Shown here: in pieces, positions 46,255 to 54,462 of the stretch
How positions within the stretch are numbered: position 1 is the first letter of the stretch
Layout of the letters: the number at the start of each line of letters is the position of its first letter
Source of the DNA: Pseudoalteromonas holothuriae
Lineage (GTDB): Bacteria; Pseudomonadota; Gammaproteobacteria; Enterobacterales; Alteromonadaceae
Direction: 5' to 3'
NCBI RefSeq assembly: GCF_945859825.1
Contig: NZ_CAMAPC010000020.1
Location: 1-64,000 of the forward strand
DNA length: 64,000 nucleotides
Notes under the pieces: generated by a model
Told to the model about the DNA's origin: nothing
The model's input: the letters and a program-made list of their open reading frames with translations, nothing else
Databases searched by the model: none
Program-made: the position numbers and the translations under genes

Positions 46255-46417
46255 GGGCGTGATAATCTTTACTGTATGTTTTTGTAGCAGTCTTAGGGTG
46301 TTTCCCCAAGGCTGAACCTGCGTCGCATAGCTATTCTATGTAAGTTAGGTTATAACGTAGAAAATACCTAAATGGCGCATAGCCAAAAGGGTCCATACCT
46401 CAAAGATAAACACGCCC
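46255..46417. mobile_element. 163-bp MITE with TA target duplication, copy A
   Basis: The element begins GGGCGTGATAATCTTT and its right end is the inverted counterpart GGGCGTGTTTATCTTT; the 24-bp terminal repeats agree at 19 positions. TA flanks both ends (46253-46254 and 46418-46419), the signature of IS630/Tc1-mariner-type insertion. It encodes nothing. It sits 11 bp after the isocitrate dehydrogenase stop and about 170 bp before the ilv promoter. Copy B is at 36899-37156. Confidence 0.8.
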
Positions 46418-46586
46418 TAGCAATTGTTAGTCCTCTATACAGAATCAATAGTGTGCCTAATTTATGATAGAGTCACTTAAATTTGCATATTTAATTCTTC
46501 AACTTACAGTATCTATTTATTAACTCGAAAAAACTCCTAAATATTTTTAAAATTTGCGTTTTTTATGCACATACCACTAACTCCTC

Positions 46587-46615
46587 TTGACATAAGTCTT
46601 AAAACGACATTTAAT
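46587..46615 (+). promoter_or_regulatory. sigma-70 promoter of the ilvIH leader
   Basis: TTGACA (46587-46592), 17-bp spacer, TTTAAT (46610-46615). This is a full consensus -35 and a one-mismatch -10, placing the transcript start near 46622, about 33 nt before the leader peptide. Confidence 0.75.
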
Positions 46616-46654
46616 GAAGCTCGTATATAAAAAAAAGTTAACAGTAAACCAAAA

Positions 46655-46726
46655 ATGAAACGTATTTTATCTAATCTACATGTGCAAGTCCTGGTCTTAT
46701 CTTTGAGTCCAGCGGGGCCGTGTTGA
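46655..46726 (+). CDS. ilvL: ilv operon leader peptide
   Basis: A 23-codon reading frame beginning MKRILSNL and ending SPAGPC before TGA. Of its first 17 codons, nine are Leu, Val or Ile, including the run VQVLVL. It is followed 15 nt later by an intrinsic terminator and then by acetolactate synthase genes. The last codons include GCGGGG (46712-46717), which can pair with the terminator 5' arm CCCCGC (46744-46749) as antiterminator. A ribosome stalled at Leu/Val/Ile codons would leave GCGGGG free; one reaching the stop would cover it and let the terminator form. The Shine-Dalgarno is weak. Confidence 0.85.
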   Translation: MKRILSNLHVQVLVLSLSPAGPC

Positions 46727-46741
46727 GCAAATTTACGCTTT

Positions 46742-46769
46742 AACCCCGCAACTTGCGGGGTTTTTTTTT
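46742..46769 (+). terminator. attenuator terminator of ilvIH
   Basis: AACCCCGCAA / TTGCGGGGTT hairpin followed by a nine-T run counted from the end of the stem base. It lies 43 bp before the ilvI start and after the leader peptide, so it acts as a conditional terminator. Confidence 0.9.
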
Positions 46770-46812
46770 GGAAAAAATAACCTACAGGTAAAGACAATAC
46801 TGAGGAATGAGG

Positions 46813-48537
46813 ATGAATAAAGAGCAATTCAATGGCTCAGAGCTTGTTGTAAAAGCACTTGCAGCTTTAAAGGTGGAATACATATTTGGCTACCCAGGAG
46901 GGTCAGTTTTAGATTTATATGACGCCCTTTTTCAACAGAGCGATATTGAGCATATTTTAGTTCGCCATGAACAAGCGGCAACTCACATGGCTGATGGCTA
47001 TGCCCGTGCTACGGGTAATGTCGGTGTTGTACTTGCAACATCGGGTCCTGGTGCTACAAACTGTGTAACAGGTATAGCGACGGCTTATATGGACTCTATT
47101 CCTATGGTCGTGCTATCAGGTCAAGTACCGTCAAACCTTATTGGCGATGATGCATTTCAAGAAACGGATATTGTTGGCTGTTCAAGGCCCATAGTAAAAC
47201 ATAGTTTTAATTGTCGGGATGCACAGCAAATTCCAACAGTACTCGCTAAAGCATTTTACCTCGCCAGTACAGGTCGACCAGGGCCTGTGGTGGTTGAGCT
47301 ACCAAAAGATATTTTAAACCCGCAGCTCAAATTTAACTACGCTATGCCTGATACTATGGATATGCGTACGTATAACCCAAGTACCAAAGGCCATCCAAAA
47401 CAAATTAAAAAAGCCGTTGAAGCAATTTTAGGCGCTCAGCGTTTGGTTATTTACTCAGGCGGTGGCATTGTTTTATCAGATACATCAGCGCAACTTACTG
47501 AGTTAGTTGAAACATTAAATGCCCCTATTACAAACACTTTAATGGGTTTGGGAGGCATTAGCGGAACACACCCTAATTTTATAGGTATGTTGGGGATGCA
47601 TGGCAGCTTAGAAGCCAACAAAGCGATGTCTAAGGCCGATGTTATCTTGGCATTGGGAGCTCGTTTTGATGACCGAGTTACTAATAACGTTAGAAAATTT
47701 TGTCCAGATGCGACAATCGTGCATGTTGATGTTGACCCTACTTCTATTTCAAAAACTATTAAGGCCCATATTCCAGTAGTTGGATGCTTATCGACGGTAC
47801 TAAGCCAATTACAGGTAGCTATAGATAACAGTAGCAGTCGTATCGATAGAAGTGCACAAGAAGCATGGTGGCAGCAAATTACCCAATGGCGAGAACAGCA
47901 ATGCTTATCATACGATATGGGCACTGATGTTATTAAGCCTCAAACAGTCATTGAAAAAGTGTATGAAGTTACCAATGGTGATGCCTATGTTAGCTCTGAT
48001 GTTGGACAACACCAAATGTTTGCCGCGCAATACTACCCGTTTAAAAACCCAAGACAATGGATAAACTCTGGGGGTTTAGGCACGATGGGGTTTGGTTTAC
48101 CAGCTGCGATGGGCGTAAAGTTGGCATACCCTGATCATCATGTTGTATGTGTAACAGGTGATGGTTCTATTCAAATGAATATTCAAGAATTGTCTACCTG
48201 TTTACAGTATGGCTTGGCGGTAAAAATTGTTTCGCTGAACAATCGATCTTTAGGGATGGTAAGGCAGTGGCAAGATATGATGTATGACGGCAGACATGCC
48301 AGTTCATACATGGAATCTTTACCTGACTTTGTTGCTCTGGCAGAGAGTTACGGACACATTGGTATAAGAGTCGATCATCCAGATCAATTAGACGCAGCAT
48401 TAGAAAAAGCGTTTTCAATCACCGACAGGTTAGTCTTTTTAGACATTCTTGTAGATGAAAATGAACATGTGTATCCAATGCAAATTAAACTGGGCGCAAT
48501 TGACGAGATGTGGCTTAAAAAGGGAGTAAAAGCATAA
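46813..48537 (+). CDS. ilvI: acetolactate synthase large subunit
   Basis: Condenses two pyruvates, or pyruvate with 2-oxobutyrate, for valine/leucine/isoleucine synthesis. The 574-residue TPP/FAD enzyme has the N-terminal [15 protein letters not shown], the TPP-activating Glu in [18 protein letters not shown], and the GDG...NN motif ([19 protein letters not shown]...[13 protein letters not shown]). I start at the second ATG (46813) because GAGGA is 6 nt upstream; the first ATG follows it directly. The stop overlaps the ilvH start by one base. Expression is controlled by the upstream peptide attenuator. Confidence 0.95.
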   Translation: MNKEQFNGSELVVKALAALKVEYIFGYPGGSVLDLYDALFQQSDIEHILVRHEQAATHMADGYARATGNVGVVLATSGPGATNCVTGIATAYMDSIPMVVLSGQVPSNLIGDDAFQETDIVGCSRPIVKHSFNCRDAQQIPTVLAKAFYLASTGRPGPVVVELPKDILNPQLKFNYAMPDTMDMRTYNPSTKGHPKQIKKAVEAILGAQRLVIYSGGGIVLSDTSAQLTELVETLNAPITNTLMGLGGISGTHPNFIGMLGMHGSLEANKAMSKADVILALGARFDDRVTNNVRKFCPDATIVHVDVDPTSISKTIKAHIPVVGCLSTVLSQLQVAIDNSSSRIDRSAQEAWWQQITQWREQQCLSYDMGTDVIKPQTVIEKVYEVTNGDAYVSSDVGQHQMFAAQYYPFKNPRQWINSGGLGTMGFGLPAAMGVKLAYPDHHVVCVTGDGSIQMNIQELSTCLQYGLAVKIVSLNNRSLGMVRQWQDMMYDGRHASSYMESLPDFVALAESYGHIGIRVDHPDQLDAALEKAFSITDRLVFLDILVDENEHVYPMQIKLGAIDEMWLKKGVKA

Positions 48538-49034
48538 TGCGCAGAATTTTAAGTATTTTATTAGAAAATGAACCTGGTTCTTTGTCACGTATAGTAGGAC
48601 TATTCTCACAGCGAGCTTATAACATAGATAGCTTGACTGTTGGTACGACTGCAGATAACACGTTATCGCGTATTACTATTACTACGCATGGTGATGACCG
48701 AGTAGTTGAGCAAATTACAAAGCAAGTGAACAAGTTGGTCGATGTACTTAAAATCATTGATTTGACGGAAGTACCACACATAGAAAGAGAACTACTATTA
48801 GTTAAAGTGTTTGCAAAAGACGAAGCCACACGAGCTGCTGTTACGCGTATCGCAGACGTATATCAAGGCTCGATTATCGATATGGGTAAGCAGAGCTATA
48901 CATTGCAGCTATTGAGCAATGCTGAGCGATTAGAGTCGTTTTTAGACATGCTAAGGCATGAAAGTGACATTATTGAACTTGTTCGATCTGGCGCGGTAGG
49001 CATTGGTCGAGGAGATAAAGCATTAAAAGGCTAG
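48537..49034 (+). CDS. ilvH: acetolactate synthase small (regulatory) subunit
   Basis: The 165-residue protein has an N-terminal ACT domain (RRILSILLENEPGSLSRIVGLFSQRAYNIDSLTVG) that binds valine for feedback inhibition, and a C-terminal domain (HIERELLLVKVFAKDE...IIELVRSGAVGIGRGD). The length matches IlvH rather than the short IlvM. It is translationally coupled to ilvI. Confidence 0.95.
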   Translation: MRRILSILLENEPGSLSRIVGLFSQRAYNIDSLTVGTTADNTLSRITITTHGDDRVVEQITKQVNKLVDVLKIIDLTEVPHIERELLLVKVFAKDEATRAAVTRIADVYQGSIIDMGKQSYTLQLLSNAERLESFLDMLRHESDIIELVRSGAVGIGRGDKALKG

Positions 49035-49071
49035 TATAGATAGTGTTTTGATAAAGATAAAGTTAGTATAA

Positions 49072-49100
49072 AACAAAGGGACCATATCAGTCCCTTTGTT
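49072..49100. terminator. bidirectional terminator between ilvH and the HU gene
   Basis: AACAAAGGGAC / GTCCCTTTGTT, 11-bp perfect stem with a 7-nt loop, between two converging genes. T-rich sequence follows on each strand. Confidence 0.85.
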
Positions 49101-49120
49101 ATTTAAACTATATAATCGGA

Positions 49121-49396
49121 TTAAGGATTAACTTGATCTTTTAAACCTTTACCAGCTTTAAAGCTTGGGATATTCGCCGCTGCGATTTGGATTTCAGCAC
49201 CTGTTTGTGGGTTACGGCCAGTACGTGCCGCACGCTCTTTAACTGAGAATGTACCAAAACCAACCAGTGCAACAGAATCACCGTCTTTCAAAGACGTGGT
49301 TACAGCACCAGTAAATGCTTCAAGGGCGCGAGCTGCTGCCGCTTTAGAAATTTCAGCATCTGCTGCCATCTTTTCAACTAGTTGAGCTTTATTCAT
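49121..49396 (-). CDS. hup: DNA-binding protein HU
   Basis: A 91-residue HU-family histone-like protein: N-terminal [28 protein letters not shown] dimerisation helices and the DNA-binding arm [43 protein letters not shown]. It bends and compacts DNA as a dimer. I choose ATG 49396, which has AGGAATC upstream, over a start six codons earlier. It cannot be told whether it is the alpha or beta form. Confidence 0.95.
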   Translation of the reverse strand: MNKAQLVEKMAADAEISKAAAARALEAFTGAVTTSLKDGDSVALVGFGTFSVKERAARTGRNPQTGAEIQIAAANIPSFKAGKGLKDQVNP

Positions 49397-49606
49397 TATT
49401 AGATTCCTATTCATTTTATATTTTGCCTAAGCAAAACCTATGTTTATGCATTTTGGTTAGATGTGCAACCATTTCCTGAAATATTTAGCCAAAAATTAAT
49501 AAAAGCTAGGAATGGCGCGCTTTCATGACGCTTTTGCGTAACACTAACCAAGCATCTACAAACTAGCAAGCGTTTGTGCTTTTCGCAATACCTTAACAGT
49601 GATAAA

Positions 49607-50116
49607 TTATCTTTTGATTAATAACCAATCATAAATTCTGATAATAAATAAAGTACAAATCAGCCACAGCATACTAAAGGCAAGATAAAACGTCTCAATT
49701 GGCATTATAATGTCAAAAATACCGAAGTTAGCGGCAGTTATATAGCTTATCGGAGCGAATAGAGCAAAAACCACTGAGCCTAAGTATTTTGGCAAAGCAA
49801 ACAGGCGTTTTAAAGAGCTATCAAACGTTAATATAAACGCAATCCATAAAATAATAAGCCAACTCGGCACTGTACCATGAGGATGGACTATCAGGCTGCT
49901 ATAACTTGCAAAAACTTCAAGCCCTATACCTATTGGCAAACAAGCTGCGAGTAGCAGTAATTGCTTCAAATACTTTTCATGAGAAAAAAATAAAGCTATG
50001 CAAATTAATAACATAGCCCACACAGCTTGGGCTTGGAAAAAAAATGCTAATAACCAGCAAAGCTGAAACAGCGCAAAATTAATAACTAAGCGTATTGTTG
50101 CAGCGTGACGATACAT
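49607..50116 (-). CDS. DUF2878 membrane protein
   Basis: A 169-residue integral membrane protein with about five hydrophobic segments and the DUF2878 N-terminal pattern NFALFQLCWLLAFF. Its start lies 38 bp inside the end of the Cfa-type gene, so it is probably translationally coupled and last in the rpoE-chrR operon. Function unknown; position beside DUF1365 and Cfa-type genes suggests a lipid-related role. Confidence 0.75.
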   Translation of the reverse strand: MYRHAATIRLVINFALFQLCWLLAFFFQAQAVWAMLLICIALFFSHEKYLKQLLLLAACLPIGIGLEVFASYSSLIVHPHGTVPSWLIILWIAFILTFDSSLKRLFALPKYLGSVVFALFAPISYITAANFGIFDIIMPIETFYLAFSMLWLICTLFIIRIYDWLLIKR

Positions 50117-51341
50117 AACGAGGCTTCCTTGCTACTAAGTGGATGGTGCTTGTAGCGCGTTGTTTAAAGGCACCTTCGCAGTAGCATAAGTAAAATTCCC
50201 AAAGGCGATAAAAACGTTGATCAAATTTGTTATGATCCAACTGCGGCCAAGCCTGTTTGAAACGCATATACCAATCATTAAGCGTTCTTGCATAATGCAA
50301 CCCAATATCACTGATATTGTGAACTACCATTGAAGTGTTTGCACATATTTGCTTATTCAGCTCTGTGATGGACGGCAAACAACCCCCAGGAAAAATATAC
50401 TGTTGAATAAAATCTGATTGTTTCAGGTAATGAGCATAGCGTTGACAAGCAATCGTAATGGCTTGGATCAGCATTGCACCATCGTCTTTTAATAGCGAAT
50501 CGCATTTTTTAAAAAAGCTTGGTAAATAGTCATGTCCGACGGCTTCAATCATTTCAATCGATACTAGTTTGTCATAACGTCCTTCTAAATCTCTGTAATC
50601 TTTTTTAAGCAACGTTACTTTGTCTTCAAGGTCTAGTGTTCTAATTTTATTAGAAACATATTCATACTGTTCATCAGATATAGTCGTTGTTGTGACATGG
50701 CATCCAAAGTTTTGCGCCGCGTATATTGCAAAAGCGCCCCACCCTGTACCAATTTCTATTACCGTATCATTTGGTTGTAGGTCAATTTGATGACAGATGG
50801 TTTTTAATTTGTGCTGTTGAGCTTGTTCTAGAGTACTATCTGCAGTGGGGTAGACAGCGCTCGAATATAGCATTTCGTCACTTAAAAACGAGCTATACAG
50901 ATCATTACCAATGTCATAGTGGGCAACAATATTCTTTTTTGAGCCGTGCTTTGAGTTTTTATTTTTAACGTGCTTTAACTTGTTAACAAACCCCGTGACA
51001 AAAGCAAACTTACGCTCAAATGCGTCTAGTTGAGCTTGATTTTGAGCAAAAATTTCAATTAATGCAGTAAGGTTGGAACAACGCCAATAGCCTTCTATGT
51101 AGGCCTCTCCTGCACCTGTACTCCCCCCTAATGCAAATAACTTGAACATTGCACTATCAACAATAGTAATGGTACATGACAACTCGCTGCCACGCTGTCC
51201 GAATTCATGCCTTTGCTGTGCCATGAGTACAGTTAAGTGGCCCGTTTCAATACTATCAAATGCAGAAAAGACCAATTTACTAAAAAGTTTTTCTGACCAA
51301 GATAAAGGTAACTGACTCTCAATTGAAGATGTATTTTCCAT
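50079..51341 (-). CDS. Cfa-type SAM-dependent fatty-acyl-phospholipid methyltransferase
   Basis: A 420-residue member of the cyclopropane-fatty-acid synthase family: SAM site VIEIGTGWGAFAIYAAQNFG at mid-protein, the upstream HYDIGNDLYSSFLSDEMLYSSAVY motif, and the C-terminal IQQYIFPGGCLPSITEL segment. It methylates unsaturated acyl chains in the membrane. In sigmaE-ChrR clusters such homologues include both true CFA synthases and UfaM-like enzymes that make methyl-branched precursors of furan fatty acids; the operon context (FAD oxidase, DUF1365) leaves the second possible. Start at ATG 51341; the TTG 21 bp earlier overlaps DUF1365. Confidence 0.85.
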   Translation of the reverse strand: MENTSSIESQLPLSWSEKLFSKLVFSAFDSIETGHLTVLMAQQRHEFGQRGSELSCTITIVDSAMFKLFALGGSTGAGEAYIEGYWRCSNLTALIEIFAQNQAQLDAFERKFAFVTGFVNKLKHVKNKNSKHGSKKNIVAHYDIGNDLYSSFLSDEMLYSSAVYPTADSTLEQAQQHKLKTICHQIDLQPNDTVIEIGTGWGAFAIYAAQNFGCHVTTTTISDEQYEYVSNKIRTLDLEDKVTLLKKDYRDLEGRYDKLVSIEMIEAVGHDYLPSFFKKCDSLLKDDGAMLIQAITIACQRYAHYLKQSDFIQQYIFPGGCLPSITELNKQICANTSMVVHNISDIGLHYARTLNDWYMRFKQAWPQLDHNKFDQRFYRLWEFYLCYCEGAFKQRATSTIHLVARKPRYVSSRCNNTLSY

Positions 51342-51342
51342 A

Positions 51343-52077
51343 TTAATGCCCCGAGTGCCCAATAAAAGGCACTTTTTTTACGAATAACTTTAATGCTTGC
51401 CAATAAATACTTTTAAAAATAGTCAAAGTCATGGCAGGAAATCGTTTTAACAAAGAAGATACATTACCTTTTGTCAGCGCCTCTTTTTTTAGTCTTAAAG
51501 TTGCATCAAACAAAAGTGTCTCTTCGGATTTATTTTCTATGTGTATCAATGCTATACGACCAGCCATTTTAACTGTCCAGTGGTAATGCATGTTTAAATC
51601 CATAAATGGAGATACGGAAAAGCTTTTCTTAAAGTTCACTTTTTGATGCAATTTAACCAAATAACAGTGTCGTTCGTTCCAAGGCGTATTACTTACTTCA
51701 GCAATCATATGCTGAAATTGCCCATTATCATCAGCAAAAAAATAAAAGTTAACAGGGCTAAAATAAACCCCTAGGCAGCGCATCTGACAGAGCATCATTA
51801 CTTTACTGATGTTTCCACTCCAACCTAACTCAAGACTAGCTGCTATGGCACGGTCATGCAAATTACCTTTATAATTAGTAAGATAGTCTTGCTGTTTGAA
51901 GCTAAGTAACTTAAACCCTTTGGTACCAAATAACGGGTGAATACCATTTAACTGATTTATTTCGTCTAAATCTATCCATGCCATGTAAAGCGGGTATTTA
52001 AACTTGTGCTCTGTTGGTAAATAACGTTTATGTCGAATATCACCTATATAAAGTGCGCTGTTGAGTGGTTGACTCAA
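51343..52077 (-). CDS. DUF1365 protein
   Basis: A 244-residue protein with the DUF1365 pattern: SALYIGDIRHKRYLPTEHKFKYPLYMAWIDLDE at the N-terminus, CLGVYFSPVNFYFF and EVSNTPWNERHCYLV in the middle. DUF1365 genes are almost always found between an FAD-dependent amine-oxidase-like gene and a Cfa-type gene, as here (4-bp overlap with the former). Biochemical function unestablished; a part in fatty-acid modification is inferred. Confidence 0.85.
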   Translation of the reverse strand: MSQPLNSALYIGDIRHKRYLPTEHKFKYPLYMAWIDLDEINQLNGIHPLFGTKGFKLLSFKQQDYLTNYKGNLHDRAIAASLELGWSGNISKVMMLCQMRCLGVYFSPVNFYFFADDNGQFQHMIAEVSNTPWNERHCYLVKLHQKVNFKKSFSVSPFMDLNMHYHWTVKMAGRIALIHIENKSEETLLFDATLRLKKEALTKGNVSSLLKRFPAMTLTIFKSIYWQALKLFVKKVPFIGHSGH

Positions 52078-53327
52078 AACTCTATTCCTAACTGTTTTGC
52101 TACATCTACTGCACTGCGAACGCCGTCTTCATGAAAACCATTGAACCAATAAGCACCGCAAAAATAACTATGATGCTTACCATCTAAAAGTGGCTTGCGC
52201 TTCTGTGCAGCAATACTATTGCGGTTAAATACCGGGTGATGGTAGGTAAAACGGCGTAAAATTTGGCTTTCGTCTATGCCTTCGTCATGATTTAAAGTAA
52301 CGCAAAAAGGTTTAGGGCTACGTAGGCTTTGTAATATATTCATTTGATAGGTTACAACGGCTGCTTTGTCGGTATTTTTATCTAATAAATAGTTCCAACT
52401 AGCCCAAGCCGCAGGTCTTTTAGGAAGTATGCTTTGGTCTGTATGCAAGATGACTGAATTGGCAGTATAAGCAATTGCACCTAGTACGGATAGTTCATCC
52501 TCACTAGGGCTGTCCAAGAGCGCGAGCGCTTGGTCGGAGTGACATGCAAACACGACCTTATCAAAATCTAAGTTTTCGCCACTGCGCATAACAACTTTCA
52601 CACTTTTATCATCGCGAACGACCTTGCTAATGTCAGCATTGAGCTTAATATTGTCCTTAAACTTCTCAATCAATGGGCTGATGTACTCACGTGAACCGCC
52701 TGGTATCACATACCATTGCGGACGGTTAGTGATATCTAGTAAGCCATGGTTGTAGAAAAACTTGATAAAAAACTCGACTTCAAACTGAGCCATTTCTTTA
52801 ATGCTCGTTGACCAAATTGCCGCCCCCATAGGTAAAATGTAATGCAATTTAAAAAAGTCATTAAAGTGATGTTGCGAAAGTAACTCTCCAAGCGTTTTAC
52901 AGTGTGAGAAGTCTTGGCTGTCATACATTGCTTTACACATCTTGTTAAATCTAACAATATCATAAAGTAACCGCCAAAATTTGGGGCGCAATAGATTGCG
53001 TTTTTGAGCAAATAATGTGGTTAGCGTATGTCCATTATACTCAAATCCAGTTTGAGCGTTTTTAACGCTAAAACTCATTTGAGTGGGTTGTCGATTAATA
53101 CCAAGCTTGGCTAAGAGTTTCTCGAATTTAGGATATGTTCTATCGTTAAAAACAATAAAACCAGTGTCTAGCGCATATTGTTGCCCATCCAGTTCAACAT
53201 CTACAGTGGCGGTGTGGCCACCAATATAATCATTTTTCTCAAACACCGTCACCTGATATTTATCGCTTAATAAATAGGCGGCTGTCATACCGGAAATACC
53301 AGAACCTATGATTGCTATTCTTTTCAA
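52074..53327 (-). CDS. FAD-dependent oxidase of the Cfa cluster (COG2907)
   Basis: A 417-residue flavoprotein with the N-terminal dinucleotide motif GSGISGMTAAYLLS, the acidic FAD-ribose contact (VFEKNDYIGGH), DTGFIVFNDRTYP, and a C-terminal FCGAYWFNGFHEDGVRSA flavin contact. COG2907 proteins are distant relatives of amine oxidases and carotenoid desaturases. In Rhodobacter sphaeroides a homologous position is occupied by a desaturase-like enzyme of furan-fatty-acid synthesis. It overlaps DUF1365 and the SDR gene by 4 bp each. Confidence 0.8.
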   Translation of the reverse strand: MKRIAIIGSGISGMTAAYLLSDKYQVTVFEKNDYIGGHTATVDVELDGQQYALDTGFIVFNDRTYPKFEKLLAKLGINRQPTQMSFSVKNAQTGFEYNGHTLTTLFAQKRNLLRPKFWRLLYDIVRFNKMCKAMYDSQDFSHCKTLGELLSQHHFNDFFKLHYILPMGAAIWSTSIKEMAQFEVEFFIKFFYNHGLLDITNRPQWYVIPGGSREYISPLIEKFKDNIKLNADISKVVRDDKSVKVVMRSGENLDFDKVVFACHSDQALALLDSPSEDELSVLGAIAYTANSVILHTDQSILPKRPAAWASWNYLLDKNTDKAAVVTYQMNILQSLRSPKPFCVTLNHDEGIDESQILRRFTYHHPVFNRNSIAAQKRKPLLDGKHHSYFCGAYWFNGFHEDGVRSAVDVAKQLGIEF

Positions 53328-54034
53328 CGTTTAATTCCTTTAGATAAAAATTGCCAGACGCCAAAAGGCAACAGCTGTATAAATTTAAGAATGAAGGTAA
53401 AGCGTTTGGGAAAGTGTATATCTTTATTGCGTTTTGCAATCCCTTGGCTGATAGCAATGGTTGCTTGTTCAACAGTTACAGCAAGCGGCATTGGGAAATC
53501 GTTTTTGTCGGTCAATGGGGTTTTTACAAAGCCTGGATGAACAACACTTACATCAATGTCTGCTAAATCTATAGCCAATGACTTTGCTAAGTAGGTGGCT
53601 GCCGCTTTTGAAGTTCCATAAGCTTGTGCTCGCGGTAAAGGCAAAAATGCAGCACTTGAACTGACAATGACTAACTGACCGCCAGAAGATACTTTTGGCA
53701 ATAAAACCTCTAAACAATATGCCAACGCAAGTAAGTTGACATCTATCACACGTTTAAACAACGCACTGTCAAAATGTTTGGCATCATCAATGTATTCGCA
53801 GTTGCCCGCATTAAGCACTAAAATATCTAACTTTTCAATATGCTCACATGCAGCGCTGATTGAACCAATGTCAGTCACGTCGAGTTTGACAGGGTTAATG
53901 TTGTTGAATGTTGCAAGCTCATTAAGGGCATCTTCATTTCGACCACAAGCATAAACCGTATGCGCTTTAGCATAGTACTCAGCAAGCCCTCGGCCTATTC
54001 CTGAAGTTGCACCAGTTATGAGGATATTTTTCAT
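53324..54034 (-). CDS. short-chain dehydrogenase/reductase
   Basis: A 236-residue SDR with the cofactor motif TGATSGIGRG (7-16), the NAG motif (LVLNAGN), catalytic Ser in VIVSSSAAF and the YxxxK pair in QAYGTSKAAATYLAKSLA. A cytoplasmic NAD(P)-dependent oxidoreductase, within the rpoE-chrR operon and overlapping its neighbours at both ends. Substrate unknown; a lipid or aldehyde substrate would fit the context. Confidence 0.88.
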   Translation of the reverse strand: MKNILITGATSGIGRGLAEYYAKAHTVYACGRNEDALNELATFNNINPVKLDVTDIGSISAACEHIEKLDILVLNAGNCEYIDDAKHFDSALFKRVIDVNLLALAYCLEVLLPKVSSGGQLVIVSSSAAFLPLPRAQAYGTSKAAATYLAKSLAIDLADIDVSVVHPGFVKTPLTDKNDFPMPLAVTVEQATIAISQGIAKRNKDIHFPKRFTFILKFIQLLPFGVWQFLSKGIKR

Positions 54035-54459
54035 TATTTCACCGCTCGTCTATTGATAAAACGAATTAAATGGCCAAGTATCGGAATATTTCTGTACAAC
54101 ATTGCAGCAGCATCAAAGTGATCTTGTTGATAAATTATTTTATCATCGCAAAATTTGAGGTGGCTGTGGCCATTCACTTGAATATCTTTCCCACGGTTCA
54201 GTTTCTTATGATTAAAGTGCATTTCCCAATAAACGAAACCTTGATCTTCAATATCGTATGTTTCAATAATGTTAAATTCAATAGCGCTAACATTGGCGTA
54301 CATATTTGCAAAATAAGATTCAAGTGCACATAAGCCCTTCACATCATGTAGGGGGTCAACAAAATGAATATCTCGGTGATATACCTGTTGCAAAAGCGCC
54401 AAATTATTTGCGTTAAGTTGATTATACATATCTATAAAACGAGCAGTTACGTGATGCAT
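54034..54459 (-). CDS. NTF2/SnoaL-like protein
   Basis: A 141-residue protein with the NTF2-like cone fold pattern: FIDMYNQLNANNLALLQQVYHRDIHFVDPLHDVKG, and repeating strand motifs (VYWEMHFNHKKLNRGKDIQVNGHSHLKFCDDKI). Members may be isomerases or ligand binders. It sits between photolyase (3-bp gap) and the SDR (overlap), as in related sigmaE-ChrR clusters. Confidence 0.8.
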   Translation of the reverse strand: MHHVTARFIDMYNQLNANNLALLQQVYHRDIHFVDPLHDVKGLCALESYFANMYANVSAIEFNIIETYDIEDQGFVYWEMHFNHKKLNRGKDIQVNGHSHLKFCDDKIIYQQDHFDAAAMLYRNIPILGHLIRFINRRAVK

Positions 54460-54462
54460 TTA

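Noticed and set aside
46418-46586. Gene between the MITE and the ilv promoter
   Set aside because: Stop-rich in all frames examined and strongly AT-rich; treated as upstream promoter DNA.
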